DNA of 43,145 nucleotides from Thermotogae bacterium (GTDB lineage Bacteria; Hydrothermota; Hydrothermia; LBFQ01). The DNA lies in the NCBI GenBank assembly GCA_013153965.1, contig JAADDJ010000052.1:69944-113088 (forward strand). Direction: 5' to 3'. The translations under genes were made by a program, and so were the position numbers. Numbering within the stretch: the stretch's first letter is position 1; each line of letters starts with the position of its first letter. Shown here piece by piece: positions 1-11,044 of the stretch. The notes under the pieces were generated by a model. The model saw only the letters and a list, made by a program, of their open reading frames with translations. It ran no database searches and had not been told where the DNA came from.

Positions 1-573
1 ATCCAGAGTCTCGGCCACCCATCCGCCGGAGTTTCCACTGTAGGGACCGGCTACGGATATCCATGTGGCTCCCCCATCCGACGAACACAGTACGTACCCC
101 TTGTCGTAGCTTTCGGTGTTGTAGTAGTGGTTGAAGGCCAGAAATAGGACGGTGCTGCCCAAAGTGTTTATGTTGGGGGAGTAGAGAGTATCGTTCATGT
201 TGTTGAGGTAGTTGCCTCCGAGCACCGTTCCCCAGCACCCGTCGCCGCCGTTGCATCCGGATATGGAAGCGTCCTCACCCCACTGCCACAGGGCGGTGTC
301 GCAACCCACATAGACGACACTCGGAGAGTAATCGTTTCCGCCGCCGCGCCTCTTGGAGGTAAGGGCCATATGCTCCTTTATCGTCTCGGCGTAGTGGAGA
401 GCCTCCTTGCGAGAGTCTATCTTCAGCAGTCGCATCACCTCACCGGCCAACTCATCGGTGGGCATGCTCAGGATTCTCTCGGTCACCTCGCGCTCTTTTA
501 CGCCGAGGTCCTTGGCATACCTGTGGATGAACTTTTGACTTACCGATAGATCCATCAGTAGGAACCACAACAT
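1..573 (-). CDS. Secreted/surface protein, N-terminal part only (runs off the left edge)
   Basis: Open minus-strand frame from ATG at 573 to the window edge: MLWFLLMDLSVSQKFIHRYAKDLGVKEREVTERILSMPTDELAGEVMRLLKI...VYVGCDTALWQWGEDASISGCNGGDGCWGTVLGG...SSDGGATWISVAGPYSGNSGG. Missing from the ORF track because it has no stop in the window. TATAAT box 9 nt upstream of ATG. Confidence 0.75.
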   Translation of the reverse strand, partial: MLWFLLMDLSVSQKFIHRYAKDLGVKEREVTERILSMPTDELAGEVMRLLKIDSRKEALHYAETIKEHMALTSKRRGGGNDYSPSVVYVGCDTALWQWGEDASISGCNGGDGCWGTVLGGNYLNNMNDTLYSPNINTLGSTVLFLAFNHYYNTESYDKGYVLCSSDGGATWISVAGPYSGNSGGWVAETLD

Positions 574-582
574 TGCCCCGTT

Positions 583-588
583 ATTATA
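583..588 (-). promoter_or_regulatory. -10 box TATAAT, 9 nt before ATG 573
   Basis: TATAAT-AACGGGGCA-ATG. Confidence 0.7.
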
Positions 589-608
589 GCACTGTCAGCC
601 ATTAAATG

Positions 609-1454
609 TCAAAGGATCCACCTTCGTAGTAGAGCCATGATGGCCACCCCCACCAGTACGAAGAGGGCGCCAAGAAGATAGTAGAGAAGCTCCCGTCTAA
701 TCGGAGGCGTTCCCACGTAGAAGCTTATCCTGTTGTTGCTCTCCCAAACCCTTATTATCTCCCCTTCAAACTCCTCCATACCCGCGAACCTCCCCACCTT
801 GACCTCTATGGGAACGAGGGTATCAACGAGGAGTTTGTAATTCCCGGCCCCCTCCCGCTCAACGGCGAAGTTGTCCTTGACCACCAGATACGAGAGGGCG
901 AAGTTCCCCTCCCCGGGGAGTATCAGAGGGTTGAGGATGACCTCATCTCCCTGACGCAGTATATCCTCCTGACCGGTTGATAGACTGACCTCCACCGCCG
1001 CCTCCGGCAACCTCACCCTCACGGCCGGCCCCCTGAAGGCGAATTTGCTCCTGTTGAGTATGAAGAAGACCTCAACCACCCTGTATCCGCCCCTGTCTCG
1101 GATTATGCCTATATTCTCGGCCAGAAGCATGAGGGCGGACGTATCGTCCGTTATATCATAGACGAAGAGCTCTACCGCCGTATCCCTCCCAACGACCACG
1201 ACGTTGGAGGGGAAGACCTCCCCGGCGTAGAAGACGTTGAAACCTATAACGTGGAAGGCGGGGGGAACTATGGTGTCTCCACCTCCAAATATCCTGACCG
1301 TATCCAAGGGGATGACACCCCCATCCTCGGAGAAGGTCAGTATCTCCACGTCAAGGGTATCCCTCACGTACTCGTTCCTCGTCAGATTCAAAACCTTTAC
1401 CGTTATAGGTTTGACATCCCCCACCCCCACCTGCGCCAACCAGAGCCAGAGCAT
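609..1454 (-). CDS. Membrane-anchored extracytoplasmic protein of unknown function (mini leader plus C-terminal TM helix)
   Basis: 281 aa; N-term MLWLWLAQ; C-term RRELLYYLLGALFVLVGVAIMALLRRWIL. In-frame stop upstream with no alternative start codon. Confidence 0.8.
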   Translation of the reverse strand: MLWLWLAQVGVGDVKPITVKVLNLTRNEYVRDTLDVEILTFSEDGGVIPLDTVRIFGGGDTIVPPAFHVIGFNVFYAGEVFPSNVVVVGRDTAVELFVYDITDDTSALMLLAENIGIIRDRGGYRVVEVFFILNRSKFAFRGPAVRVRLPEAAVEVSLSTGQEDILRQGDEVILNPLILPGEGNFALSYLVVKDNFAVEREGAGNYKLLVDTLVPIEVKVGRFAGMEEFEGEIIRVWESNNRISFYVGTPPIRRELLYYLLGALFVLVGVAIMALLRRWIL

Positions 1455-1458
1455 CCTT

Positions 1459-2310
1459 TTAAGATCCCAAGGCTCTCTTTATCTTCGCGAACATGAGCTT
1501 TGCTATACCCACGTTCTGGTGGTCAAACTCCGCCACCAGATAGGAATCACCCACACGCTCACCGTAAAGGGTATGGCCGTTCTTCAGCGCCAGAACGAGC
1601 CTATCCACCACCTTGCACGATGCCAACGATACGAGGAAGACGAAGTCCTCCTTCCAGTCGCCTTTGAGGACCTCAACCTTGCCCTCCTTGAACCGGAAGA
1701 GCCTGACGAGGCCCTCCTCGTGTATTCCCGCCTCGCCGATGACCACCTCGTACTCCTCCTTCGGAGTCTCGGCCGGGACTTCGGCGACCGTCTCCTCCGC
1801 CTCCGCGGGCTCCTCATGAGCCTCCACGGGAGCGGCAACCGGTACCTCCTCGGCCTCGGCCGTTTCGGGCACGCTCTCCTCCATCTCCGCCGTGATCTCC
1901 GCAGGCTCGGCGACCACCTCCTCCACCTCCGCGGGCTCCTCATGGGCCTCCGCGGGAGCGGCGGTCGGCATCTCCTCGGCCTCCTCCATGGGGAATATGG
2001 CCTTCTCCTCCAACTCCCTCTCCAAATTCTCCAAGAGGGTCTCGGTCTCCGTAGGCTCCTCCTTGCTCTCAAGTACCTGCTTCAACTTCTCCTCCAAGGA
2101 TTCCAGCTCCTGAGTGGTCCTCTGGCGCATTCTCTCCATAACCTCAGGCAAGGTCCGCAGTAGGCGATCCGCCGTATCTATGTCAAACGGCGTATTCTCG
2201 TCTATGGACTCTATATCCACCCCGGAGAGCTCCGCCCAGAGACGTATGGCCTCCGGGTCGTTCCCCAGTTCCTCTTTCCCTTGAAGAACTATCATGTAAA
2301 GTTCAGACAT
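1459..2310 (-). CDS. Glu/Ala/Pro-rich protein with internal repeats, unknown function
   Basis: 283 aa; coiled-coil-like N-terminus, a duplicated acidic EEPAEVEE-type linker, globular C-terminal segment. Start overlaps the end of the upstream gene. Confidence 0.8.
   Translation of the reverse strand: MSELYMIVLQGKEELGNDPEAIRLWAELSGVDIESIDENTPFDIDTADRLLRTLPEVMERMRQRTTQELESLEEKLKQVLESKEEPTETETLLENLERELEEKAIFPMEEAEEMPTAAPAEAHEEPAEVEEVVAEPAEITAEMEESVPETAEAEEVPVAAPVEAHEEPAEAEETVAEVPAETPKEEYEVVIGEAGIHEEGLVRLFRFKEGKVEVLKGDWKEDFVFLVSLASCKVVDRLVLALKNGHTLYGERVGDSYLVAEFDHQNVGIAKLMFAKIKRALGS
1781..1980 (-). repeat. Direct repeat, about 74 nt units at 1781-1854 and 1907-1980 (126 nt period)
   Basis: Both units read tcggcgacc.tcctcc.cctccgcgggctcctcatg.gcctcc.cgggagcggc; they encode EE(M/V)P.AAP.EAHEEPAE.EE.VAE. 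Confidence 0.75.
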
Positions 2311-3289
2311 GGATCACCTCCTTTATTCTCTCAGGTCCAATGCCGAAAGACTTCGCGTAGATTAGGGTACGGAGGTTTATGGCCTCCATCTCCACCCGCC
2401 AGAGATACTCCATGACGGCGAAGAAGCTGACGGGCTCAACGGAGAATCCCCTCTTCACGTCCTCGTAGAACTTCCGCTCAAAGGCGGAGTCAATCTTCTC
2501 CAAGGAGAAGGCTCCCTCAATGGGAACGTATCTTCGCACCAACTCCTCCAGCTCCTCCACGTCCTCCATGGCGAGCACCTGCCTCTTTATCTTGGGGCTT
2601 ATGAATCCCCCATCCAACCAGTAGGATGGTCTCTCCCCCCCGGAGAGGGAGATGTAAGCCATGGAGATATTCTTGGAGTCTATGGTGTAGTTGTAGAACT
2701 CCTTGACGATGTCGTGTATGTCGCGTCCGAGAACGTTGGAGTAGAAGGAGGAGTATATGTGATACTCAAACTTGGCAAGGTCTCCGTTTCGCAGCGAGAG
2801 GATGGCCTCCCGCGTGATGGTGAAGGGCAATCCCTTGAAGGCTATCTTCGCTCTCTCCGCCGCGGAGACGGCGTCCTCCTCCTGTAGCAGCTCCCTGAGC
2901 CTGACCTCGTCCAAGACACCCGCCGGGAATATGCTCCGCTCAACGACGTGGGGCTCCACGTTGTAGAACTTGCCTCGTATCACGGTTATGAAGTTGTACA
3001 GGTCCCACCTGCTCAGATACGCGTCCAGCGACTCCTTATCCTTTCCCTCCTCAAGGAAGGATTCAACTTTGCGCACCTCGTCGGCGAACGCCCTATTGAC
3101 GGCGGATATGTAGAGCTCCAACCCGGACTTCGTCGTCTTGAGATCCGTCAGGTACCTACCGTACCGGGTATCCTTAAGGACGTTCTCGTAGGAGGATAGG
3201 TCCTCCCTGATCAAGGTCTCGTAAATCTCCGGCTTGAGCAGTCGGGCCCGTCTTCCACGTAGCCTCCCATAGACGTACTCCATGCTCAT
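2303..3289 (-). CDS. ntpC: V/A-type ATP synthase subunit C (AC39 family)
   Basis: 328 aa; YVYGRLRGRRARLLKPEIYETLI, SRWDLYNFITVIRGK and LWRVEMEAINLRTLIYAKSFGIGPERIKEVI follow the layout of the Thermus subunit C as I recall it. Confidence 0.82.
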   Translation of the reverse strand: MSMEYVYGRLRGRRARLLKPEIYETLIREDLSSYENVLKDTRYGRYLTDLKTTKSGLELYISAVNRAFADEVRKVESFLEEGKDKESLDAYLSRWDLYNFITVIRGKFYNVEPHVVERSIFPAGVLDEVRLRELLQEEDAVSAAERAKIAFKGLPFTITREAILSLRNGDLAKFEYHIYSSFYSNVLGRDIHDIVKEFYNYTIDSKNISMAYISLSGGERPSYWLDGGFISPKIKRQVLAMEDVEELEELVRRYVPIEGAFSLEKIDSAFERKFYEDVKRGFSVEPVSFFAVMEYLWRVEMEAINLRTLIYAKSFGIGPERIKEVIHV

Positions 3290-3290
3290 T

Positions 3291-5713
<2,423 letters not shown>

Positions 5714-5725
5714 CGTCGTACCTCC

Positions 5726-6817
5726 TTAACGTAGGACGAACCTAAAGGTTATTCTACCGCTACAACCGTCGGGTACGTTGGAGGAGAATACCCAGCCGCG
5801 CACGGCGTTCAAGGCGGCGTTGTCAAGGGCGGGATAACCGCTGGAGCGAGCGAGATTCAGGCTCTTGATGGTGCCGTTGGAGTTTAGAACGACCTGAACG
5901 ACGACCGTACCCTGCCAACCCTCACGGCGGGCGCGACGAGGATACTTGGGCTTGACCTTGCGCACGACCTTGCCCTTGATGCATCCCTCAATCTGGATAG
6001 CGCCGCCACCCTTAACCTGAACCGGCTGGCTGGGGCCGGCTATCTCCTCGGCCGAGACGGCGGCCTTGGGCACGGCCACATCCACGTTGGATACGGCCTC
6101 GGCGAGGCCACTGCCGCCTCCTCCATCACCCAAGGAGATACCCCCTCCGCCGCCTTCGCCGCCGAGTCCGAGACCTCCACCCATGGAGCCCTCAAATCCG
6201 GAGGATCCGAGGGATACGGCGGGCACGGCCTCTTGAGCGAGTATATCGGAGGTGCTCACCCCCTTGGATGGCAGGGCCACCACCACGTCGGCCGCCTCCG
6301 CGCTCAGGGACTCGTCCATATCGGCTATATCTATCTTGGCGGCGGTCTCAAGGTTCGCCTCAAGGTCAACCTTCTGAACCTGCACCTGCTCCGGGAGCAT
6401 CTGGGTGCTCGCTATCTGCACCTTCACGTTCTGGGGTACATCCACCTTCAGCTTGGGACCTCCGACCTTTATCGTCGGGCTTACGGTCTTGCTCAGCTTG
6501 GCCTTCAGATTTATCTTGTTGGGTTTGCCCGGCTCCTTCTTGTCTCCGGGCTTCTTCTCGTCCTTCTTCTGAAGGTCCTGCTTCTTCTTCTGCAGGAGTT
6601 TCTTCAACTTGGGCGGTATCTTCTTCTTCTTCTTAAGTTTCTCCTCAAGGAGCTGGATCTCCCTAAGGCGGGCCTCCTCAAGGGCCTCCGCTATCTGCTC
6701 CCTCATCGTGTAGGCGAGGATGGCCAACACAGCCACACCGAACCAGAAGAATACAGCCAACCTCTTCGTCGGCTTGTCCTCCTTATCCTCCGGCAGCTTT
6801 ACCCTTATCTTTGCCAT
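5726..6817 (-). CDS. tonB: TonB-family energy transducer (Lys-rich and Gly-rich linkers)
   Basis: 363 aa; single N-terminal TM, Lys-rich spacer, GLGLGGEGGGGGISLGDGGGGSG, C-terminal VKPKYPRRARREGWQGTVVVQVVLNSNGTIKSLNLARSSGYPALDNAALNAVRGWVF. Confidence 0.9.
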   Translation of the reverse strand: MAKIRVKLPEDKEDKPTKRLAVFFWFGVAVLAILAYTMREQIAEALEEARLREIQLLEEKLKKKKKIPPKLKKLLQKKKQDLQKKDEKKPGDKKEPGKPNKINLKAKLSKTVSPTIKVGGPKLKVDVPQNVKVQIASTQMLPEQVQVQKVDLEANLETAAKIDIADMDESLSAEAADVVVALPSKGVSTSDILAQEAVPAVSLGSSGFEGSMGGGLGLGGEGGGGGISLGDGGGGSGLAEAVSNVDVAVPKAAVSAEEIAGPSQPVQVKGGGAIQIEGCIKGKVVRKVKPKYPRRARREGWQGTVVVQVVLNSNGTIKSLNLARSSGYPALDNAALNAVRGWVFSSNVPDGCSGRITFRFVLR

Positions 6818-6848
6818 ATTTACCTCCTATTATAAGGCCGATAGCGGC

Positions 6849-7304
6849 CTATCCGGACCCCTTCCTCTTTACCACCGCCAAGGCCACCCTCTTGGCTCCT
6901 CCCTTCTTCACGGCGTCCAGAACCTCCAGAACCTTACCCCACTGGATGGCCTTGTCCCCGCGGATGACCGTCAGCTGTTGGCCCTTGAGTTCGGGGTCGT
7001 TGTTCTCCATCGCGTACTTCTCCTGCAGCTCCTTTATCTTGGCGGTGATGGACTGGAGGTCGGGCATCTCGTAATCCTGCACGTACATCTTACCCTCTTT
7101 GGTAACGGACACGGGTATGCTCTGCTCCAGCTCCACCTCTATGACGTTGGCCTTGGGTATATCCACCTTGATGGACGTGTTCGTGAATAGGGACTGGGCG
7201 TCCATGATCAGCGTCGCCAGAGTCAGTATCATCACCCCCGCCATGGGGAACAGATACTGACCTATATCCGGCGGCTCCTTAGGTTTCGGCTTCTCCCTCG
7301 GCAT
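6849..7304 (-). CDS. ExbD/TolR-family protein lacking the canonical TM aspartate
   Basis: 151 aa; DIGQYLFPMAGVMILTLATLIMDAQSLF, then a periplasmic ExbD-like domain; adjacent to a second exbD and tonB. Confidence 0.75.
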   Translation of the reverse strand: MPREKPKPKEPPDIGQYLFPMAGVMILTLATLIMDAQSLFTNTSIKVDIPKANVIEVELEQSIPVSVTKEGKMYVQDYEMPDLQSITAKIKELQEKYAMENNDPELKGQQLTVIRGDKAIQWGKVLEVLDAVKKGGAKRVALAVVKRKGSG

Positions 7305-7315
7305 GCTTTACCTCC

Positions 7316-7759
7316 TTATGGACACTTGCTCCTCTTGCGCTTCATTATCAGGACGTCGGAGGCTCCCTTCTCCTTGAGCAGGTCTATCATCTGGATCACG
7401 TCCTCGTATATCACGTCGTTGTCGGCGGAGAGTAGGGCCTGCTTCTTTACGCTACGGGCGAGGAGTTTGGGGATTATGTCGGGCAGGCGGTTGGGATCAA
7501 AGGGCTCCTCGTTGAGGAACACCGTACCGTCCGCGCAGATGTGTATATTGACCTTTATGTCGCTCTTCTTCTTCTTGGGAGTGACGACGTTGCGCCTCTT
7601 GGTGGCGAGGGAGCGGGAGATGAATATACCGGACTCCACGATGAAGGGGATGGTTAGCATGAACATTATCAGGAGCGAGGTGGTCATGTCGGAGAAGGGC
7701 CCCAAGTTGGGCCTTGGGGCCTCTCTCTTCTCTACCTTCTTTTTCCTTCTCTTAGGCAT
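7316..7759 (-). CDS. exbD: ExbD/TolR-family biopolymer transport protein
   Basis: PNLGPFSDMTTSLLIMFMLTIPFI with the canonical Asp; start ATG in a TGATG overlap with the TolQ stop. Confidence 0.88.
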   Translation of the reverse strand: MPKRRKKKVEKREAPRPNLGPFSDMTTSLLIMFMLTIPFIVESGIFISRSLATKRRNVVTPKKKKSDIKVNIHICADGTVFLNEEPFDPNRLPDIIPKLLARSVKKQALLSADNDVIYEDVIQMIDLLKEKGASDVLIMKRKRSKCP

Positions 7760-8463
7760 CACTCGGCGTGCTGCAATTGGCTGATCATTATCAGCAGACG
7801 GCGCGCGGCTACGTCGGTGGTGGCGAGGATACGCTCGGCGGTGTTGGTGACGTAGTTATAGACGGGGATGTTCATCATGGCTATGATCAGTCCCCACCAG
7901 GTGGTAACGAGAGCCGTGGAGATACCCTTACCCACGACCTCGGCTCCACCGGATCCCGTAACGGCTATCTGGTTGAACGCGTCAATCAGACCGTCAACGG
8001 TTCCGAAGAGACCCAGCAGCGGGGCTATGGCGATTATGGATCCCATGGCCGTGGTGAATCGCAGGAGCTTGAACCTCTCAAACGTCATAACCGAGTCCAT
8101 CATGTCGTATATCTGATCCAGCGGGAGGTGTATGTTTTCAAGACCGGCCTTGAGGGTGTTGTGAAGGGGATGGTCCGTACGGCTGAGGTACGCGATGGCG
8201 CCGTCTATGTCGCCGTTCTCCAGATAGGCCTGTATGTCCGCCAAGACCTTGTTGTGGTTGAACTTGGACTTCTTCCAGATGTAGTAGAGCCTCTCGGCGA
8301 TGAGGACGATGGAGATGAAGAAGGTGATGAGGAGCAGGACCATGGTGAGGTTGTCAAAGAAGCCCTTGAAGGTGACTACGCCGTCAACAACGGCGTAGAG
8401 CCTGAACATGTTCAGGATGTTGAATCCCTCCTGAACCGCCGGCAGTGCCATTAGCATTTCCAT
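7759..8463 (-). CDS. exbB: MotA/TolQ/ExbB proton channel family protein
   Basis: 234 aa; FTTAMGSIIAIAPLLGLFGTVDGLIDAFNQIA...GKGISTALVTTWWGLIIAMMNIPVYNYV; SD AAGGAGG. Confidence 0.95.
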   Translation of the reverse strand: MEMLMALPAVQEGFNILNMFRLYAVVDGVVTFKGFFDNLTMVLLLITFFISIVLIAERLYYIWKKSKFNHNKVLADIQAYLENGDIDGAIAYLSRTDHPLHNTLKAGLENIHLPLDQIYDMMDSVMTFERFKLLRFTTAMGSIIAIAPLLGLFGTVDGLIDAFNQIAVTGSGGAEVVGKGISTALVTTWWGLIIAMMNIPVYNYVTNTAERILATTDVAARRLLIMISQLQHAE

Positions 8464-8478
8464 AACTTTCCTCCTTTT

Positions 8479-11043
8479 TTACTGCGGTAAGCTCTTCAAA
8501 AGATCCTTCATCTGCTGCGCCTCGGTCGCCCTACCCTGCTGCTCGTAGAGATCAGCCGCCTGCCGCAGGGCGTTGGCCGCATTCCGCACATCTCCGAGCT
8601 CTATGTAGGCCGCGCCCATTATCCGGTAGGCGTCGGGCGTCTTCTGGCTGTTGGGGAAGCGCTTTACGAACTCCTTCGCCGTCTCTATAGCCTGCGGGTA
8701 CTCCTTGACCTGCAGGTAGGCGGAGGCGAGGTAGAACATGACGTCCTCTATGTGCTGCCCGTCGGGGAAGAAGTCCTTGTACTTCTTGAAGGCGTCTATG
8801 GCCTCGCGAGCCTTCTTGTTCTTCAGGTAGAGGGATCCCGCGTAGAAGAGGGCCTCCTCAGCCTTGCTGCTCTGCGGGAAGGTATTACCCAGCTGGAAGA
8901 AGATGTCGGCAGCCTTCAGCTCGTCCCCAGCCTGCATCGCGTCCGCGGCGGCCTTGTAGAGAGCCAGAGCGGTCACCTCGCTCGTCGGCAGGTCCTCCAT
9001 CATCTCGTTTATACGCTCGGGCTCCTCCTTCACGATGTTGAAATAGACACGCTCCAGTCCCTTCTTGGCGTCCTCCGCCACATCGCTGTCAGGGAACTGG
9101 GACAGGATGGTCTTGTACTCCTGCTTGGCCTCGTCCCAAGCCTGCTTACCCTCGTAGCTCTGGGCTATCCAGAGGTGGGCCTGAGGGACGCCCTCGTGGT
9201 CCGGGCAGTGCTCAAGGAACCACCTGAGACGGGCGATGGCGTTATCCCACTCTCCAGCCAGACGGTAGATGTCGCCGGAGCCGAAGGCGGCATCGCAAGC
9301 CTTGGGCTGATCCGGATACTTCTGCATGGTGAGATCCCAGTTGCGAACGGCATCCCCGTAGGACTGAAGGGCCTTGGCGGCGTATCCGGAGTAGTAGAGA
9401 GCCTCGGAGGCGACCTCCGAGCGCTCGGGGGCGAAGATGTATATTCCGTAGAACTTGGCGAAAGCCTCCTGATACTGACCGAGGTTGAAGAGGACCACAC
9501 CCAGACCGAGGTGGGTGGCTATCACGATGGAGGTGTCGGTGGATTGGCCGAGGATGGACTCAAGGTAGGCCTTGGCATCCTGCAGCCTGTCCTGATGTAT
9601 ATACACCCAACCGAGCCCCAGACGGGATAGGACGATTATGTCCCTGTGGAGACCGGCGCGCAGGTTCATGTTGTACAACTTCTCCGCGTTGGCGTAATCT
9701 CCCTTGTAGTAGTGGGCTTCGGCCAGGGCATGGACGAACCAAGAGTTCCACAGCGTGAAGGCCGTATCCTTGGAAACCTCCTCGTTGTAGAGGTTGCCTC
9801 GGGCCATCGCGGCGTCAAAGTCGCGCTGGTTTATCAGGGCGAAGACCATCAGGGCCATGGCGGGACGGCGGAAGAAGGACTTCTCGTAGTTCTCAATCAG
9901 GAACTGGTACTGCTCCATGGCGTCGCGGTACTTCTTGAGCAGATAATGTATGGAGCCCGTCAGGTACTCGCTTATACCCTTCTCCTCGTCCCCGAGGGGG
10001 AAGGATGAGAGCTGGTTGGCCAGCAGGTAAGCGTTGGACGTGTCTCCCTTGTAGTAGTAAGCCTCGGCCATACGGAGGAAGGATATGAAGGTGACGATGT
10101 TGTCGTTGGCGCGGGCACGGGCTATCTGGTAGTAGCGCAGGGCCTCATCGTAGTTCTTCAGGGCCATCTGGATGTTGCCCACGAAGTAGGCGGCCAGACC
10201 GGCCAGCTCAAAGTTGCGCTTCTTCGTAAGCAGCGTCAGCTTCTCAAGGGCCTTGGGCAGGAGGGTGGTATCCTGCTTGCCTCCCTCACCTAAGGCCATC
10301 CTGTAGAGGGCTATACCCCAGTAATACTGGACGTAGTCGGAGAGCTTGTGCCCGTGGAATCGCTCGGTGAATACCTTCGCCAGCTCGGATGTGGCCTTGT
10401 AGTCGCCGTACATGAAGTTGGCCTCTACCATTCCGTAGTATATGAGAGCCTCCTGCGGGGTGCCGGAGTACTTCTCCAGAAGCTCCTTGTATATGGCCAC
10501 GGCGTCCAGAGGTCTCTTGAGGATGGACAGGGCTCGGGCGTAGTAGAACTTAGCCTCAACCACGTCGTCCTTGGCCTGCGCCAGCTTCTCGGACGCCTCC
10601 AAGAATTTGCCCTCACGGTATGCTATGACCCCGTCCAAGAACTTCGTACGGGAGGAGTTCTTGTAGTAGGGGTACTTCTGGAGCTCCAGAAGTTTCTGAC
10701 GCGCCAAGGATATGTCGCCCTTTATGGCGTAGGCCAAGGCGACCTCGTATGCTATCTCCTGCTCCAAATAGGTGCCCTTTACGTCCTTCTCCTTGGCAAG
10801 CTTCTCCCACTCGCGGATGGCCTTATCAAACTTCCCCTGATTGTACAGGGCTTCGGCTATCCTGTACCTGACCTCCTTACCGAATCCGAACTTGTACGCA
10901 GGGCGCAGGATCTTGCGGTATATCCGCTCCGCCTTCCTGTAGTCCCCCTTGCGGAAGAGCGCCTCGGCATCCTTGTGCGCCCTGTAAAAGTCCTTGTAGG
11001 TGAAACCACCTCCAAAGAGTCCTGCTACTAAGAGCGTTGTCAT
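8479..11043 (-). CDS. Large TPR-repeat protein, probably extracytoplasmic
   Basis: 854 aa of TPR-like repeats (for example DAVRNWDLTMQKYPDQPKACDAAFGSGDIYRLAGEWDNAI); mini leader MTTLLVAGLFGGG; inside the envelope operon. Confidence 0.88.
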   Translation of the reverse strand: MTTLLVAGLFGGGFTYKDFYRAHKDAEALFRKGDYRKAERIYRKILRPAYKFGFGKEVRYRIAEALYNQGKFDKAIREWEKLAKEKDVKGTYLEQEIAYEVALAYAIKGDISLARQKLLELQKYPYYKNSSRTKFLDGVIAYREGKFLEASEKLAQAKDDVVEAKFYYARALSILKRPLDAVAIYKELLEKYSGTPQEALIYYGMVEANFMYGDYKATSELAKVFTERFHGHKLSDYVQYYWGIALYRMALGEGGKQDTTLLPKALEKLTLLTKKRNFELAGLAAYFVGNIQMALKNYDEALRYYQIARARANDNIVTFISFLRMAEAYYYKGDTSNAYLLANQLSSFPLGDEEKGISEYLTGSIHYLLKKYRDAMEQYQFLIENYEKSFFRRPAMALMVFALINQRDFDAAMARGNLYNEEVSKDTAFTLWNSWFVHALAEAHYYKGDYANAEKLYNMNLRAGLHRDIIVLSRLGLGWVYIHQDRLQDAKAYLESILGQSTDTSIVIATHLGLGVVLFNLGQYQEAFAKFYGIYIFAPERSEVASEALYYSGYAAKALQSYGDAVRNWDLTMQKYPDQPKACDAAFGSGDIYRLAGEWDNAIARLRWFLEHCPDHEGVPQAHLWIAQSYEGKQAWDEAKQEYKTILSQFPDSDVAEDAKKGLERVYFNIVKEEPERINEMMEDLPTSEVTALALYKAAADAMQAGDELKAADIFFQLGNTFPQSSKAEEALFYAGSLYLKNKKAREAIDAFKKYKDFFPDGQHIEDVMFYLASAYLQVKEYPQAIETAKEFVKRFPNSQKTPDAYRIMGAAYIELGDVRNAANALRQAADLYEQQGRATEAQQMKDLLKSLPQ

Positions 11044-11044
11044 C

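Noticed and set aside
1237-2163. 308-aa plus-strand ORF and the 162-aa Arg-rich minus-strand ORF at 1584-2072
   Set aside because: Alternate-frame shadows of the acidic repeat gene; composition is extreme and no family features are seen.
7768-8454. 228-aa plus-strand ORF opposite exbB
   Set aside because: Exact antisense of a strongly supported exbB/tolQ gene.
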